Shown in pieces: positions 1-11,300 of a stretch of DNA of 64,000 bases. The notes under the pieces are model-generated. The model ran no database searches and had not been told where the DNA came from. It was given only the letters and a program-made list of their open reading frames with translations. Source of the stretch: Phyllostachys edulis (taxonomy: Eukaryota > Streptophyta > Magnoliopsida > Poales > Poaceae); the NCBI GenBank assembly GCA_036346405.1, contig CM070558.1, forward strand, positions 3,038,001 through 3,102,000, in the 5' to 3' direction. A program made the translations under genes and the position numbers. Numbering within the stretch: the first letter of the stretch is position 1; every line of letters begins with the position of its first letter.

Positions 1-1480
1 TCACCGCACGGTGGCTGTGCGGCAAACGGGACGTGGCGGGCGGGGAGAGCCTACAGCACGGTAACTGTGCGACGGAGATCATTCTTGCAAATAAAATCCG
101 GCGATGGTCACTCTCGTAAATACGGGCGGAAATGCACCAATACATCAAAAAAAAATCGATTCGCTGCTGGTAGCAGGTGAACATACATACATGCATGGCT
201 GATGACTGGGTGCATTGACATTGAGCATTTCTTCTGGTGCAAATTAAGGACACTTTATGCAGGCATAACTTGATATCAAATCCAGCAAGTGGCTGGGCAT
301 GTACTGTAATGGTTCTGATCTCAAGAAGCACCTCATGACTCTCTGACCTTTTCCAAATCATGTGCCTAAATCCAATGAAAAAGGCCTGGGTAGCTGGAGA
401 CACTTACTGACGTGCTGGTACTCCATATATAGGACCAGTAGTAGTATATCATCCTCCACTAGTCACTTTGCATTGCGAATTAGAGTACTAATCTATTACC
501 ACTAAGAGCATTCTTTCATGGTTTTATGCTTAACCAACATGGCTGGTCCCACATGACAGTAGATAATAACCTCCCTCTGTTTGGTGGGGCCCGCATCCTG
601 ACCAGCAGCTCGGGCCAGCTGCAACCACTGGATCAGCCAAAAGTTACAAGAAGATTCAATAAATTGCTTATTTGCACCAATTAATGTACCATTGTACATC
701 TGAACATGTTCCGTTTTATTGTCCCTGCCAAAAGAGAGAGTTGCAGAGATCGAGTGAGGGTACCCAGCCAATCACTGAAGCACACAATCACCAATCGGAT
801 TATTACTACAATAAACATGAAGTAACATCTAGAGTGTTTGGAATGCTTGGGTTGTAAGGAGAAAAATTCACAGGAAAAATAAAAACAACTTTTCTAGAGC
901 AGTTCTAGATGAGTTTTGACGTGTGAACGGGACATATAAGCGGTTTAATTTGTAACAGAAACAAATTCAATTAATTATAAGTAGGGAATATAGAATAACT
1001 TTATCAAGTACTCCTACGATGTTAAAGTATTTGCTTGCACCTGTTGTTTGTGTCTACTTAAATTCGTGTACAATCCTAATTTTTGTTTTGAAGGTAGAGG
1101 TTGGTTGTGTTTTAGGTACGCATTGAACAGGATGTTAACTATATATGTCTGCTTCTTTTTCGCCAAGATATTGAAAGAGAGCATTAAACAAATGTGATGG
1201 TCCTTTCTTCCATCCAACCAGTGGAAATATGGGCTAACAATAATGGACCTATACTCATTGTAGCAGTACATGTAAGACTAAAAATATACTAATTACCTAA
1301 ACCAAAGCCCGAATCAAAACTCAGTAGCAATACATTAGAAAGTCATGTTTGAAGAAACAGGTAGAACAAACAAAAACACTTTTAAACTCCCAAATGCCTT
1401 TGCAAAATTGAAAGTACCAGTAGAAATGTGTTGATTTTTTTGAAATAATATTATTTAAAAAATACAAAAATAAATAGCCA
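1..1480. other. Unassigned flank left of the MULE
   Basis: I see no convincing gene here. The short open frames have no recognisable motif, and I see no long repeat or transposon terminus. The first 100 bases are GC-rich and the rest is AT-rich, as expected of grass intergenic DNA. It ends in an AT-rich stretch next to the putative MULE terminus. Confidence 0.5.
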
Positions 1481-1493
1481 TTTTTTTATTACA

Positions 1494-1531
1494 AAACTAG
1501 GCTATTGTCGCCATTTATTCAAATGGCGACA
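1494..1531 (+). repeat. Putative MULE terminal inverted repeat, left
   Basis: The sequence starts AAACTAGGCTATTGTCGCC and contains CGCCATTT/AAATGGCG in inverted orientation. It pairs with 15789-15819. The match is imperfect, and I inferred the end from the pairing only. Confidence 0.5.
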
Positions 1532-1846
1532 ATATCCTAAGCACTGGAGACAGGAACCTCTGCCTGTTTTTTTAATGTCTATTTCCGACCACATATTTTG
1601 TGGACAAATCACAATGATATTGGAAAACATTTAGCACAACGGCATTACATTTTTTGTCGACAAATCACAATGATTTTACAAAACATTCAGCACAATGTCC
1701 TCACATGTTTTGTCGACAATCACACTGATATTACAAAACATTCACCACAACATCATCACCGAGTTTTTCGACAAATCAAAATGAGATTACAAAGGCGGCG
1801 AGCACCACATATTTCAACAAGACGAAACTTTCCCATGGCCACGACC

Positions 1847-2295
1847 TCAACGTCCGCCTTGTTGACCACCTCGAGTAGGGCGATCGGATGAGGTCCCCGC
1901 GGCGTCGTCCGGACTACCGATGTCTCTTTCATCCTGTGAATTTCTCATATGACATTTCTTGAAGGTGTGCCTAGACTCCCTACAAATAGAGTACTTCTTC
2001 GTACGACGTCTGGCTTCTGCTTCGTCCATGTCATTCCTAATACGTCGTACATGTCGTCGGCCAACCTTTCCCTTCAGACTATCAATGTCTGCGGCCCAAA
2101 TAAGTTGCTCCCAGGTCGGATGGCCAGTGAAATGGCCAACCACGTCGTAACCATACAGGTATGTACTCCAGGTTTGCACCACCTCCTCCTTGTTGAAATA
2201 ATTAGAGAGGTACTGGCCGGGATGCTGCGCCATCGTCGAACATGCGGCCATGACATGTGAGCAGGACCTATGCAGAAGAAGAGACTTGCTGCAAG
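1847..2295 (-). pseudogene. MULE transposase, C-terminal segment (SWIM second half and zinc knuckle)
   Basis: This is the last part of the transposase on the minus strand. Near 2250-2290 it encodes LLLHRSCSHVMAAC, which supplies the C-x-H half of a SWIM zinc finger. A typical MuDR-like stretch follows (YFNKEEVVQTWS, then GRRHVRRIRNDMDE). Near 1960-2000 there is a degenerate CCHC knuckle (SICRESRHTFKKC), and the tail is Gly/Arg-rich. SWIM and CCHC modules are the usual C-terminal DNA-binding parts of MULE transposases. The frame is open here, but the segment is cut from the rest of the gene by the hAT element at 2296, in the middle of the SWIM finger. It is non-functional as it stands. Confidence 0.8.
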
Positions 2296-3039
2296 TAGGG
2301 ATGGAAACGGGGCCATTCCCCAGCGGGGAGTGGTAGACCATCCCCATCCCCATCCCCGTGACAAGAAAAAAAACCCCGTCCCCGTCCCCATCCCCGTCCT
2401 CGGGTACTATTATTCCTCGTTCCCCGTCCCCGTCGGGTTATTTGGCCTCATGGGACCAGATTCAAATTCAAGATCGCTATTTCGGATTTCAATTAAAGAA
2501 AGAGAAATTTCTCAAGCTATGGATTCATGGATACACTCATACACATACAGCTGAATCATGAATTCATCATTCATGGATACACTCATACACATAAAATTCT
2601 TAAGCCTCCCAAACAAAGACAATGAGACACACTAATAGTCTGATAGTCTAATACACACTTAGTTGATAACTTCATATGAGCAAATAGACATCACATACCC
2701 ACACTGCCAATCTGCCACACACCAAACTGAGACTCACACTCACACATAGACAATACTTTAGCCTCCCATAGCACCACAAATCATTACAATAACAGTTCAT
2801 ATAGCAAACAGATGCACTCGGTTACGGGCCTTAAGGGAGTGGGCTGTAATTGTGTTATCGGGGGCTCATCGGGTAACGGGGATGGGGAGCAGGGGAATAG
2901 CCCCGGCCCCGCCTCACCCGATGGGGAATGCTTTTTTCATATTAGTATCCACGTGAGGAATGAAATAGTCCCAAACCCGCCCCCTAATAGGTGAATTCCC
3001 CATCGAAGAATAGGGAATGGGGCCCCATTGCCATCCCTA
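2296..3039. mobile_element. Non-autonomous hAT element, 744 bp, 8-bp TSD
   Basis: The ends form a terminal inverted repeat: TAGGGATGGAAACGGGGCC on the left, and on the right TAGGGATGGCAATGGGGCC read on the other strand. It is flanked by GCTGCAAG (2288-2295) and ACTGCAAG (3040-3047), an 8-bp target duplication with one mismatch, which is the hAT signature. The subterminal parts carry CCCCGTCCCC/CCCCATCCCC runs. No transposase is encoded; short open frames in it are chance. It sits inside the MULE transposase, splitting the SWIM finger. Confidence 0.85.
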
Positions 3040-3408
3040 ACTGCAAGTGCATATGCAACTAGTGCGACGTAGCGTGCACTTGTGGGTAATCCTCTCGTGT
3101 TTCGTCCTATGGTGTCCTTTATCCCTACACAATATCTCGAAGCAAAACTCTCTTGTACCCATCTTGAATGCCCGGTGCATCTCACCTGTCTTGCTCTTCT
3201 CCTCCGTATACATGGTGATCACGGTGGAGTACAGTACTCTGTCATTTGCCATGGCAACTGATGCGTTGTTGCTTCTGTCAACAAAGTAGTTTGTGGTACC
3301 ACGGAGAATTGCCTCCACAATACCAACCAAAGGGAGACACCTTGCGCCGCGCATGACCCAGTTGTACACCTCGGCTAGATTGGTTGTTATAATACCATAT
3401 CGAGCACC
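3040..3408 (-). pseudogene. MULE transposase, segment between DDE domain and SWIM finger
   Basis: The minus-strand frame (about 3369-3048) encodes the MULE-typical MYNWVMRGARCLPLVGIVEA, then YFVDRSNNA..MANDRVLY, and ends with the first half of the SWIM finger (SCICTCS) just before the hAT element. The upstream edge is cut at 3408 by solo LTR 3409-8095. When that LTR and one GCACC copy are removed, the text joins to 8101 and beyond. Confidence 0.8.
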
Positions 3409-3599
3409 TGTAACGCCCTGATTTTTAGAGCCTTTTTGAAAATTTTTAAAATAAAAAGAACCATTTGGTTTTGGTGATAATTACAAGCTTAACCTGAAGT
3501 TTTCAGAATTTGAAGAGTTTAAATTGACTTAATTAAACTTCAACTAATCCCAAAACTTAGTTCTTTTGGTGTTGCTCTAGCTCCCTGGAGCTCTCTCTC

Positions 3600-5340
3600 C
3601 TTCTCTTGATAAGGGTTTCCTATCCTCTATCCTACGTTTGGACATTCTTATATGTCCAGACAGTCCCTCGTGTGTGACCTCTGTTGTTGTTATCTCCCCC
3701 TTGCCTTTTCGGGTCTTTCCTCTCCTTTGGAAATCTCTCTCTGTTGAGACCTTTGTTAAGTTTACCCTCCTGGTCCAGCCCATCCTTTGGGTCAGGACCT
3801 CCCTTAATCTCAATTACAGTTCAAACCTCCTCTCAGGTTTAGATTCTTCCTTGTATCTAGACCTCCTTTGAAGACTGGACAATCCTTGCGGTTTTGACAT
3901 TTTTTCCTTTTGCTTGGGCACCCCCCTAGGTCTAGACTTTCCTTGGGTTTAGACCCTTTTGTATGCCCAAACCTCCTTACCACTTGGACCTCACCTATGG
4001 TGCGGATCTCTTCTTTGTCTTGATCTATTTGATGTCTGTATCTCTTTTTAATCATAGACCTCATTCTTTGTTTGGGTCTACTCTTATGTTAGATCTCCCC
4101 TCAAGTCTTTTGCTTGAGTTTTCTCCATGCTCACTGGAACGCTCAGTAATTCACTTGAACCCACTCGTGTCCAATTAGACCTTCTTTGCATTTGATCGAA
4201 CCACCCTTGTGCTCAAATTGGACCTCCACTAGTCCGGATTTCCTTCTCTGGCTTAAACCTCCTCAGGGTCTAGGTCTTCTCTCATACCACTTGAGTTCCT
4301 TCTATACTCTTGTGAACCCCTCGGTGATCACTTGGACTCCTTTTCACCTTGACCTTAGTAAACCTTCTCTTTGGAAAAGTCCTCCTAGTGCAATCTAGTA
4401 TTACCGCCCCAACTCGCGGTATTACCGTTTTCTAAGACCTCCTCCCTTTGCCGATCGTGACCGTTAGGATCTCCCTTGTGAGGTCCTAGCCATCAGATCT
4501 CCACCTTTCGATTTGAGCTTGACCTTCAGACCTCCCGTGAGTAGGTCGTTGGACTTTCTGTCCAAAGGACCTCCTCCCGGTTGTGTCTGTTGGACCTCCC
4601 TGTCGTTTGACCACATCCTAACCACCCAGACCTCCTCTGAGTAGGTCTAGACCATTAAGATGTTCCTTGATCATCTCTCGAGCCACTCAGATCTCCTTTG
4701 CTTATTTTCTTGATCGTCAGACCTCTCTCGACTTTTTGATCTTGATGGTCCGACCTCCCCTTGTGAGATCTAACAAGTCGGGACTAGCCTCTTGTGGGTC
4801 ATGTCCTCAGACCATCTTGTGGGTGTGTCTTTCGGACCTCCTGTCCATGAGACCTCCCCCTTGTGTGTCCTTTGGACCTTCCTTTGCCTTGATCTAAATT
4901 GTTAAAGCTCTCTTGATTTCATCCCAGCCGTTGAGACCTTCCCTGAGTTGATCTCACTCGCTAAGGACCTCCTAGACCAAATCTTGACCGCAATTTCATT
5001 TCAATCCTTTTGAACCTCTTTTGTCCTTCGGGACCTCCTTCTTGTTTAGCTGGATCTTCCTATGTCCTTCAGGACCTCTTCGTGTTCTCTAGGACCTCCC
5101 CCTTGTCTGGACCCCAACCGTCCAGACCTCCCTTGAAGAGATCCTAACCGTCAGGACCTCCTCTTGTTGATCCTGATCGTCAGGACCTCCCCATGTCCAG
5201 ACCTCCTCTATATGTCTGGACCTCCTCAACCTTTAGACCTCCTTGTCCTTCGGGCTTAGGACCTCCTAAGCCTTTCGGACCTCCTCAAGGATCTCCCCTG
5301 CATGGCAAGACCTCCCTCTTGACCTAATTGTTTTAAGTTG
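3600..5340 (+). repeat. Degenerate GACCTCC minisatellite in LTR A1
   Basis: The motif GACCTCC (or GGACCTCC) recurs every 25-40 bases, with spacers such as TTGTGTCCTTTG, GATCTTGACCGTC and CCTTGTCTGGA. The array is much more decayed than the one in LTR B (30756-31860). All copies point the same way. Confidence 0.8.
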
Positions 5341-7055
5341 GTCTGCCCCTGCCGGTCTTAGTCATTCTCATTTCTCCGCCACGTTAATATCTTGGGCATT
5401 TAATACATGTCTTGTCACATTAAATACATCCATATACGTGGTGTTTACTTTGAATTTGGTCACTTAGCCGTACTCTGACATCCTTCTTTGTTCCTTCCCA
5501 TAGCAACATACGTTGTCCTTCCTCGTACCTTTTACCCAGGGTAGTGGTGACACTTGTCCTGCCACTCACCTACCTTTGACCCATTTCTATACTTATCCTT
5601 GGTGCGTATGCTTCTAGTTTTCTTCACCCACTTTGACTATAATCAGCCCAGGGAACTTTGTCGATACCTTCTTCACATTCACTATCTTGACTCTTGTTCG
5701 CTGGCCTTCCAGGAAGACCTTGTCTCACGACCTCCCTCCATCCATTGTTCCTTCTTGTCCTGGTGAGTCCTGGCGATCTCCTCCACTCTTGTTTTTGCCA
5801 TCAAGATTGAAATGGTCGTGTCCTTCTCGGGACCTCCACAGTGGACACCTTCGGATTTCTATAGCCTTTATTTGAGGACCTCCTCTCTCGACTTTCTTGC
5901 AAGGATCATTTCTCGTGGTCTCTCTGTTGTAATACTTAAGTCGCTCCTTTGGGGTCTTTTGCTAAAGACCACCTAATCTCGTAAGCTTAGACCTCCTCCA
6001 AAGAACCTATTCTAAGTACAAGATTACTCTTACATTAATTGAGTTTTGAGGTTCCTCCGAGTTATTTTGATGCTTTATTTGGAGCTCTGTTGGTTCTTTA
6101 TTTGATCGTTGTTTGAATCTGTTCTCTTGCTTAGTGTAGATCTTGGCGTTTCACGAGAGCAGAAAGTGTGAGAGGGGTAGATTCTTAAGCTGTCAAGCAA
6201 GAGGCAAGTTACACTCTTGATCATATTGCACCCAATAATTCAACTTAATTATGTTCAGTTTCAAAGTGTAATGCATGCTTATGTTTACCAAGTATTTCAA
6301 TACCGGTTTAAATTCATAGATATACCTACTTCCTTTGTATGGCCCTTTGTTGACTTTGGACTAAACTCATTGTCACCTTTAGATCAAACTTGGGTCATGC
6401 AATAGTGTGAGCCAAGACCATTTGAAAAACATATGCTCGGTCATGCTTAGACCAAAAGTATTGATTTGGGGAAATCTTTACCATCATGACCAAACCTTTG
6501 TTTAAATGTTTTCACCATGACATTGGGATGTCATGGAAGGATAAAATTATTCTTTGGGGAAGCAAAGAAAATGAAAATGGAGATGGATTTAGACTGGGGC
6601 GAATTGGTTGGCTTGGTTGGTGCAAGTGTATGCACGGGATCGTGCCTTTATGGTAGATCGATGCCCTTGGGTTTGTGGAAGTCGCCCTAGTCATTTGAGG
6701 ACCGGTCTTTGAGCGACCAATGCCAAGCCTATAATGGGCTATGCCACAATCGTGCAACCACATGTCTCCAGTGTGGGGCGTGGGACCTGGCTAAGTAATT
6801 TGCAAAACTTCACCATATGCTGCTCCATTGGAGGTGTGGGAGGCCTTGTAGGGCTAATGGTCTTGTTATGACCTCTTGTTCCCCTTGGTGCAAGAGGGGC
6901 TTCATTTGGATTGAGTCCATAGGGGGTGAAACCTTAGCAAGGAAAGGCGTGGTGGAGCAATGCATTGTAAAGGCTTTGTCATGAACTCTAGACCTCTTAC
7001 CTTGGCGGTGAGAGGTGGCACTCAAGATGCCAAACAAACTAGAGTACTCATGTCG

Positions 7056-7132
7056 TGTGGGTAAAGTGCACAACCTCTGCAGAGTGAAATCTATTGAATA
7101 GCCGTGTCCGCGGTCATAGACGTGCTGGCAAA
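7056..7132 (+). repeat. Conserved double-hairpin core of the LTR superfamily (copy in A1)
   Basis: It contains GTGGGTAAAGTGCACAACC, then the palindrome CTCTGCAGAG, CTATTGAATAG, and GTCCGCGGTCATAGAC. Related blocks occur at 12924, 29598, 33777, 58887 (+) and about 50157-50228, 62926-62999 (-). See the findings for covariation. Confidence 0.8.
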
Positions 7133-7929
7133 GGCCACTCGGAGTTAGATGTTGGTTTTGGGTTTTTCAGAAAGGTTTATCAAATCTGTTTTTGGGATTG
7201 CTATCCCATGGGTTGGACAGGGAGCCTTGTGACAGGAGGGTATCCTTCACCACTTGTGATGAATGAATATCCAACTGAAAACAGATTTACTAAATGAATT
7301 TTATTTACTATATGATGCTTTGGAACTTAATACTGGTAATTGGAAATAAACATGGCTTTATGCAAATTAACCATAATAAGCCTTCCATTGTGATATCCAT
7401 TTATGCATGTCATTTTGTTATCTGACGGGTGTAACTTGCGAGCACGGTTGTTGTGCTCATTCTTGCTTGATGCTATCTTTTAGCAGGAATTGGAAGCTTT
7501 AAGGTGATCCACTCAGTGGACCAAATGGTCCAGATCGACTAGGATTGCGCCCTCCAGCCGGTTGCCTGTGGTGTATCGGGTGGCCCCTGTGTTTATTTTA
7601 TTATGCTTTGCCTGCTGGCTTGTAAGATCTCTTGTAAACAACTCCTTTGGTTATTAATAAAGCTTGTATTGTTGCTATGTTACCACTGGTGTTGCTGTGA
7701 AGAGCTAGCCATGATCCTTGGGACTAGCTCAGTTCACATAAAGGACCTTGGAGAGCTCCCAGTCCTCCACGTTCACTCCATGGCTGGGTCGTGTGTGGTT
7801 CGGTGGTGGCCTCAGTCCTCCACGACCTCCTCTGGTGGTCGCGGGTGGACTTGAGATGCCCACGGACCTCCACGAACACCCTTGGTCTGGCCGTGGGAGA
7901 TCATTGGGGGTGCTCCTCGGCTCCTAAGA

Positions 7930-8075
7930 CCTCCTCGGGCTTGTTCTCCTGGACTTCCAGGAGGTCCTGCTGGACCTCCTGGGAGGTCTTGGTGGACTGT
8001 CCGAGAGGTCCTTTGTGGACCTCCTGGGAGGTCCTGATGGACTTTCCAGGAGATCTTGGAGGACCTCTCGGGTGC
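7930..8075 (+). repeat. GACCTCC/GGAGGTC inverted-repeat cluster at the A1 3' end
   Basis: GACCTCC and GGAGGTC alternate within a few bases of each other (for example GGACCTCCTGGGAGGTC), so a transcript could fold into adjacent hairpins. The equivalent clusters are at 13850-14095 (A2) and 48400-48670 (A3, other strand). Confidence 0.75.
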
Positions 8076-8095
8076 CCTAGAGTTGGGTCCTTACA

Positions 8096-8787
8096 GCACC
8101 ACCCCTGTCACGTAGCAGCAACCACTTCTCCTTAGGCTCGTGCTCAATCCAGTCCGAGAAGCATTTCACCTGCGTCCTCGTCTTTCTCGTCACACTGGGA
8201 CCATCTGTGGGTAGCTGGGGTAATGCTTTGGGGGCCTAGTCAGCGCTTGGGACAGCCCATTTCGCTGCCTCCCTTCTGTGCGTCTGAATCTGCTTATCCA
8301 GAATTTTCTAGAGTGCTTCAAACTTTCGTTGCTGGTTTTGGTTGCACAACCGCTTGAATAGGTTCATCAAGTCCTTGTTGCAGAACTACTTGTAGAAGTT
8401 TGCACCCAAGTGTCTCATGCATCACCTGCTCTACAGATCCACCTATGGAAGTGGTTCGTTCTTTCCTTGTTGTAGCTGAGTTATTGCACTCAGCAGCTCT
8501 GCATGCCGATCATGTATGACGCATACGCTAGGATGATCCTGTACAACAGAAATCCTCAATTTCCTCAGGAACCACAACCAGCTGTACATGTTCTCGCTTT
8601 CAACAAATGCGAATGCCCTGGGAAGAATTTGATTGTTCCCATCTATCGCTATTGCAGTCAGTATCTGACCCTTATACTTTCCAATTAGGAATATGCCATC
8701 AACACACAAGATTGGACGACAGTGCCAGAATGCATTGATGCATTGACCAAAGGCGAAGAATACTCGCTTCAGTACCTTCTTATTACC
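8096..8787 (-). pseudogene. MULE transposase, DDE (catalytic) segment
   Basis: The minus-strand frame near 8709-8443 shows the MULE transposase core (Pfam MULE, PF10551 type): CVDGIFLIGKYKGQILTAI, GNNQILPRAFAFVESE, SWLWFLRKLRISV and CVIHDRHAELLSAI. The CVDG and IHDRH motifs hold the expected acidic residues. The segment lies between the two solo LTRs. GCACC (8096-8100) and TTACC (8783-8787) are their target duplications. Downstream of the open part the frame is lost, so the gene is decayed as well as interrupted. Confidence 0.88.
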
Positions 8788-9689
8788 TGTAACATCCCGT
8801 TTTTCCAGAATTTTGAAAAGCTTTCAAAAATTATAACCATTTGGTTTTGACGAGAGTTCAAAGCTTAATTTGAAGATTTCAGAGATTTGGAGATTTAACT
8901 TGAACTAATCAAACTTCAATTAATCCCTTTCTGGTTGATCTGGAGTTATTGCTGTTCTTTGGCTTTTAGCCTCTTTTTCTCTGTTGGCCTTGTTTGTCCT
9001 CCAGGTTGGTCTCTCCCCCTCTAGGCCTCTCTCTTTCTCGGGTCTTTCCTCTCGCTGGACATTTCTCCTGATGCCCAGGTCCATCTCAATTCTCCGACCT
9101 TTCCTCCTTCTTTTCTTCTCCTCTCAGGACCTCTCTTGAGTTCCTCCTTTTGGATCTCTTACCTTGGATCTCCTCCTTTTGGGATACCCTCCCTTAGGTT
9201 TTCCCTTTCACCCAGACGTCCTTTTAGCTGGACCTCTTTATAGGTTCAACCCCTTCTATTCTCTGGACCTCCCTTTGTAATCTTCTGTTTGGACTTTCCT
9301 TAGTCCAGACCTCCCCTTTGTTGGCTTGAATCTCTTTGTGTTTAGACCCCCCCCATCTTGGCCTAAGCCTTTCTCTATCTAGATCTCCTTCTATCTAGAC
9401 CCCTTTTCCCTGTTTTGGCCTCCCCCGTGGACCTCTCATTTGTAACCCCTGAGTTCATTTGGGCGTCCCAGAGTTCCTCTGGACCTCCCAGTGCCCTTTT
9501 GGAACCCTCCTTGAACTCCCTTTGTCCTTCGGACCTCCTCTACGTCCTTTAGGACCTCCCCTTGCCTATTTGGATCTTCCCTGTGTTCAAATAGACCTCC
9601 CGGTGTTTCCTTTTGACCTCCCTTGGTCTAAACATTCTTCCCTTGTCTAGGTCCCCTCTGATCCAGATCTCTCTCTGTCTTGGACCTCC

Positions 9690-10130
9690 CCTTTGATCAG
9701 ATCTGACCGTTAGGACCTCCTCTCTGGAGATCTTAACCGCTCAGACCTCCCCCCTTGTTGAGATCTCGCCGTTAGGACCTCCTCTCTGGAGATCTTAACC
9801 GCTCAGACCTCTCCCTTGTTGAGATCTGGCCGTTAGGACCTCCTCTCGAGATCTTAACCGCTCAGACCTCCTCCTTGTTGAGATCTCGCCGTTAGGACCT
9901 CCTCTCTCGAGATCTTAACCTCCGACCTCCCTTTGATCGAGATCGCCGTTAGGACCTTCTCTCTGGAGATCTTAACCGCTCAGACCTCCCCCCTTGTTGA
10001 GATCTGGTCGTTAGGACCTCCTCTCTGGAGATCTTAACCGCTCAGACTTCCCCTTTGATCAGATCTGACCGTTAGGACCTCCCTCTGGAGATCTTAGCCA
10101 TCCAGATCCTTCCTCTGTTGGATCTAAAGG
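9690..10130 (+). repeat. 61-bp tandem array in LTR A2
   Basis: About six tandem copies of a unit of about 61 bp made of two related halves: GGACCTCCTCTCTGGAGATC + TTAACCGCTCA, then GACCTCCCCCTTGTTGAGAT + CTGGCCGTTA. Copies differ by few changes and small length differences, much less diverged than the flanking arrays, so the amplification is recent relative to the LTR. Confidence 0.85.
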
Positions 10131-10679
10131 TCCAGACCTCCTTAGGTCTAAGACCTCCCTAGCGCTTGGACCCACCGTTGGCTCCTGCGTTCATACCGCT
10201 TGAGGCTTTGCCCTCATCACCTAAGGACCGTTCGATACTGTTTGGATGGCCCGGTCCTGTTGACCCGTTCGCTTGGTCCGAACGTCCCTTACCTTCTCAG
10301 TTGTCCGATCTGAATCGGACGGCCTGGTTTCGTTGACCCGTTCGCTCGGTCCAGGCGGCCCCTTAGTTTTGCGCCATCCGATCTTGATCTAATGGCCTCA
10401 GCCTTTCCCCGCGTATCCTTGTCTCCGCGGACCTCCCTTAGCTTGGGATCTTGACCGTCGGATCTCCCCTTTGGAAATCTAACCGTCAGGACTTCCCTTT
10501 GTTTGAGATCTTGGCTATCGGACCTCCCCTTTGGAGATCCGAGTGTCAGGACCTCCTCGTTACCTTTAAATCTTGACCGATCAGGTCCTCCTCTTTTTTG
10601 AGATCTTGGTCGTCGGATTTTCCCTTTTGGAGATTTTGACCGTCAGGACCTCTTAGCTCTTAGGGCCTCTTCAAGCGCC

Positions 10680-11300
10680 CTACCCCTTGTGCTTTGGACC
10701 TCTTTTGAGGTCTAGTTTTCTTGTGATCTAGACCTCCTTGGGGTCTAGATCTGTATGTGGTTTGGATCTCCCTTTGAGGTCTAGATATCGTTAGTCTTTT
10801 GGACCTCTTGTCCATTGGACCTCTTTTGTGTTTAGACCTTTGTGGTCTAGACCTCCCTGTTGCGTTTGGACCTCCTTTAGGTTCAGACCTCCCTGTGTTG
10901 TGTTTGGACCTCCTTTAGGTTCGGACCTCCCTATGTTGTGTTTGGACCTCCCTTAGGTTCAGACCCCCTCTTTTGTATTTAGACCTTTGTGGTCTAGACC
11001 TCCTCTTTTGTGTTTAGACCTTTGTGGTCTAGACCTCCCTGTTGCGTTTGGACCTCCTTTAGGTTCAAACCTCCCTGTGTTGTGTTTGGACCTCCCTTAG
11101 GTTCAAACCTCCTCTTTTGTGTTTAGACCTTTGTGGTCTAGACCTCCTCTTTTGTGTTTAGACCTTTGTGGTCTAAACCTCCCTGTTGCGTTTGGACCTC
11201 CTTTAGGTTCAGACCTCCCTGTGTTGTGTTTGGACCTCCCTTAGATTCAGACCTCCTCTTTTGTGTTTAGACCTTTGTGGTTTAAACCTCCCGTGTCTCT
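10680..11300 (+). repeat. Higher-order GACCTCC tandem array in LTR A2
   Basis: A higher-order repeat of about 105-110 bp repeated several times. It consists of TTTAGACCTTTGTGGTCTAG, then ACCTCCCTGTTGCGTTTGG, ACCTCCTTTAGGTTCAG and ACCTCCCTGTGTTGTGTTTG. Within it TAGACC..GGTCTA forms a small inverted repeat. Confidence 0.8.

Larger units (their letters stand above)
3409..8095 (+). mobile_element. Solo LTR A1 (4,687 bp), TSD GCACC
   Basis: It begins TGTAACGCCCTGATTTT and ends GGGTCCTTACA, and is flanked by perfect 5-bp duplications GCACC (3404-3408 and 8096-8100). Layout: AT-rich head; degenerate GACCTCC minisatellite (about 3600-5340); AT-rich middle; the GGCAAGTTAC..GATCATATTG block (about 6200); conserved double-hairpin core (7056-7132); and a 3' part with GACCTCC/GGAGGTC inverted repeats (7930-8075). 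No internal retrotransposon domain and no second LTR copy is present, so it is a solo LTR left by LTR-LTR recombination. LTRs that start TGTAAC-CC and use 5-bp TSDs fit Ty3/gypsy elements; I cannot name the family. Confidence 0.88.

Noticed and set aside
9690..11300. CRISPR-like alternation of repeat and spacer
   Set aside because: The 'spacers' are themselves repeats, the unit structure is a minisatellite, and the genome is a plant.
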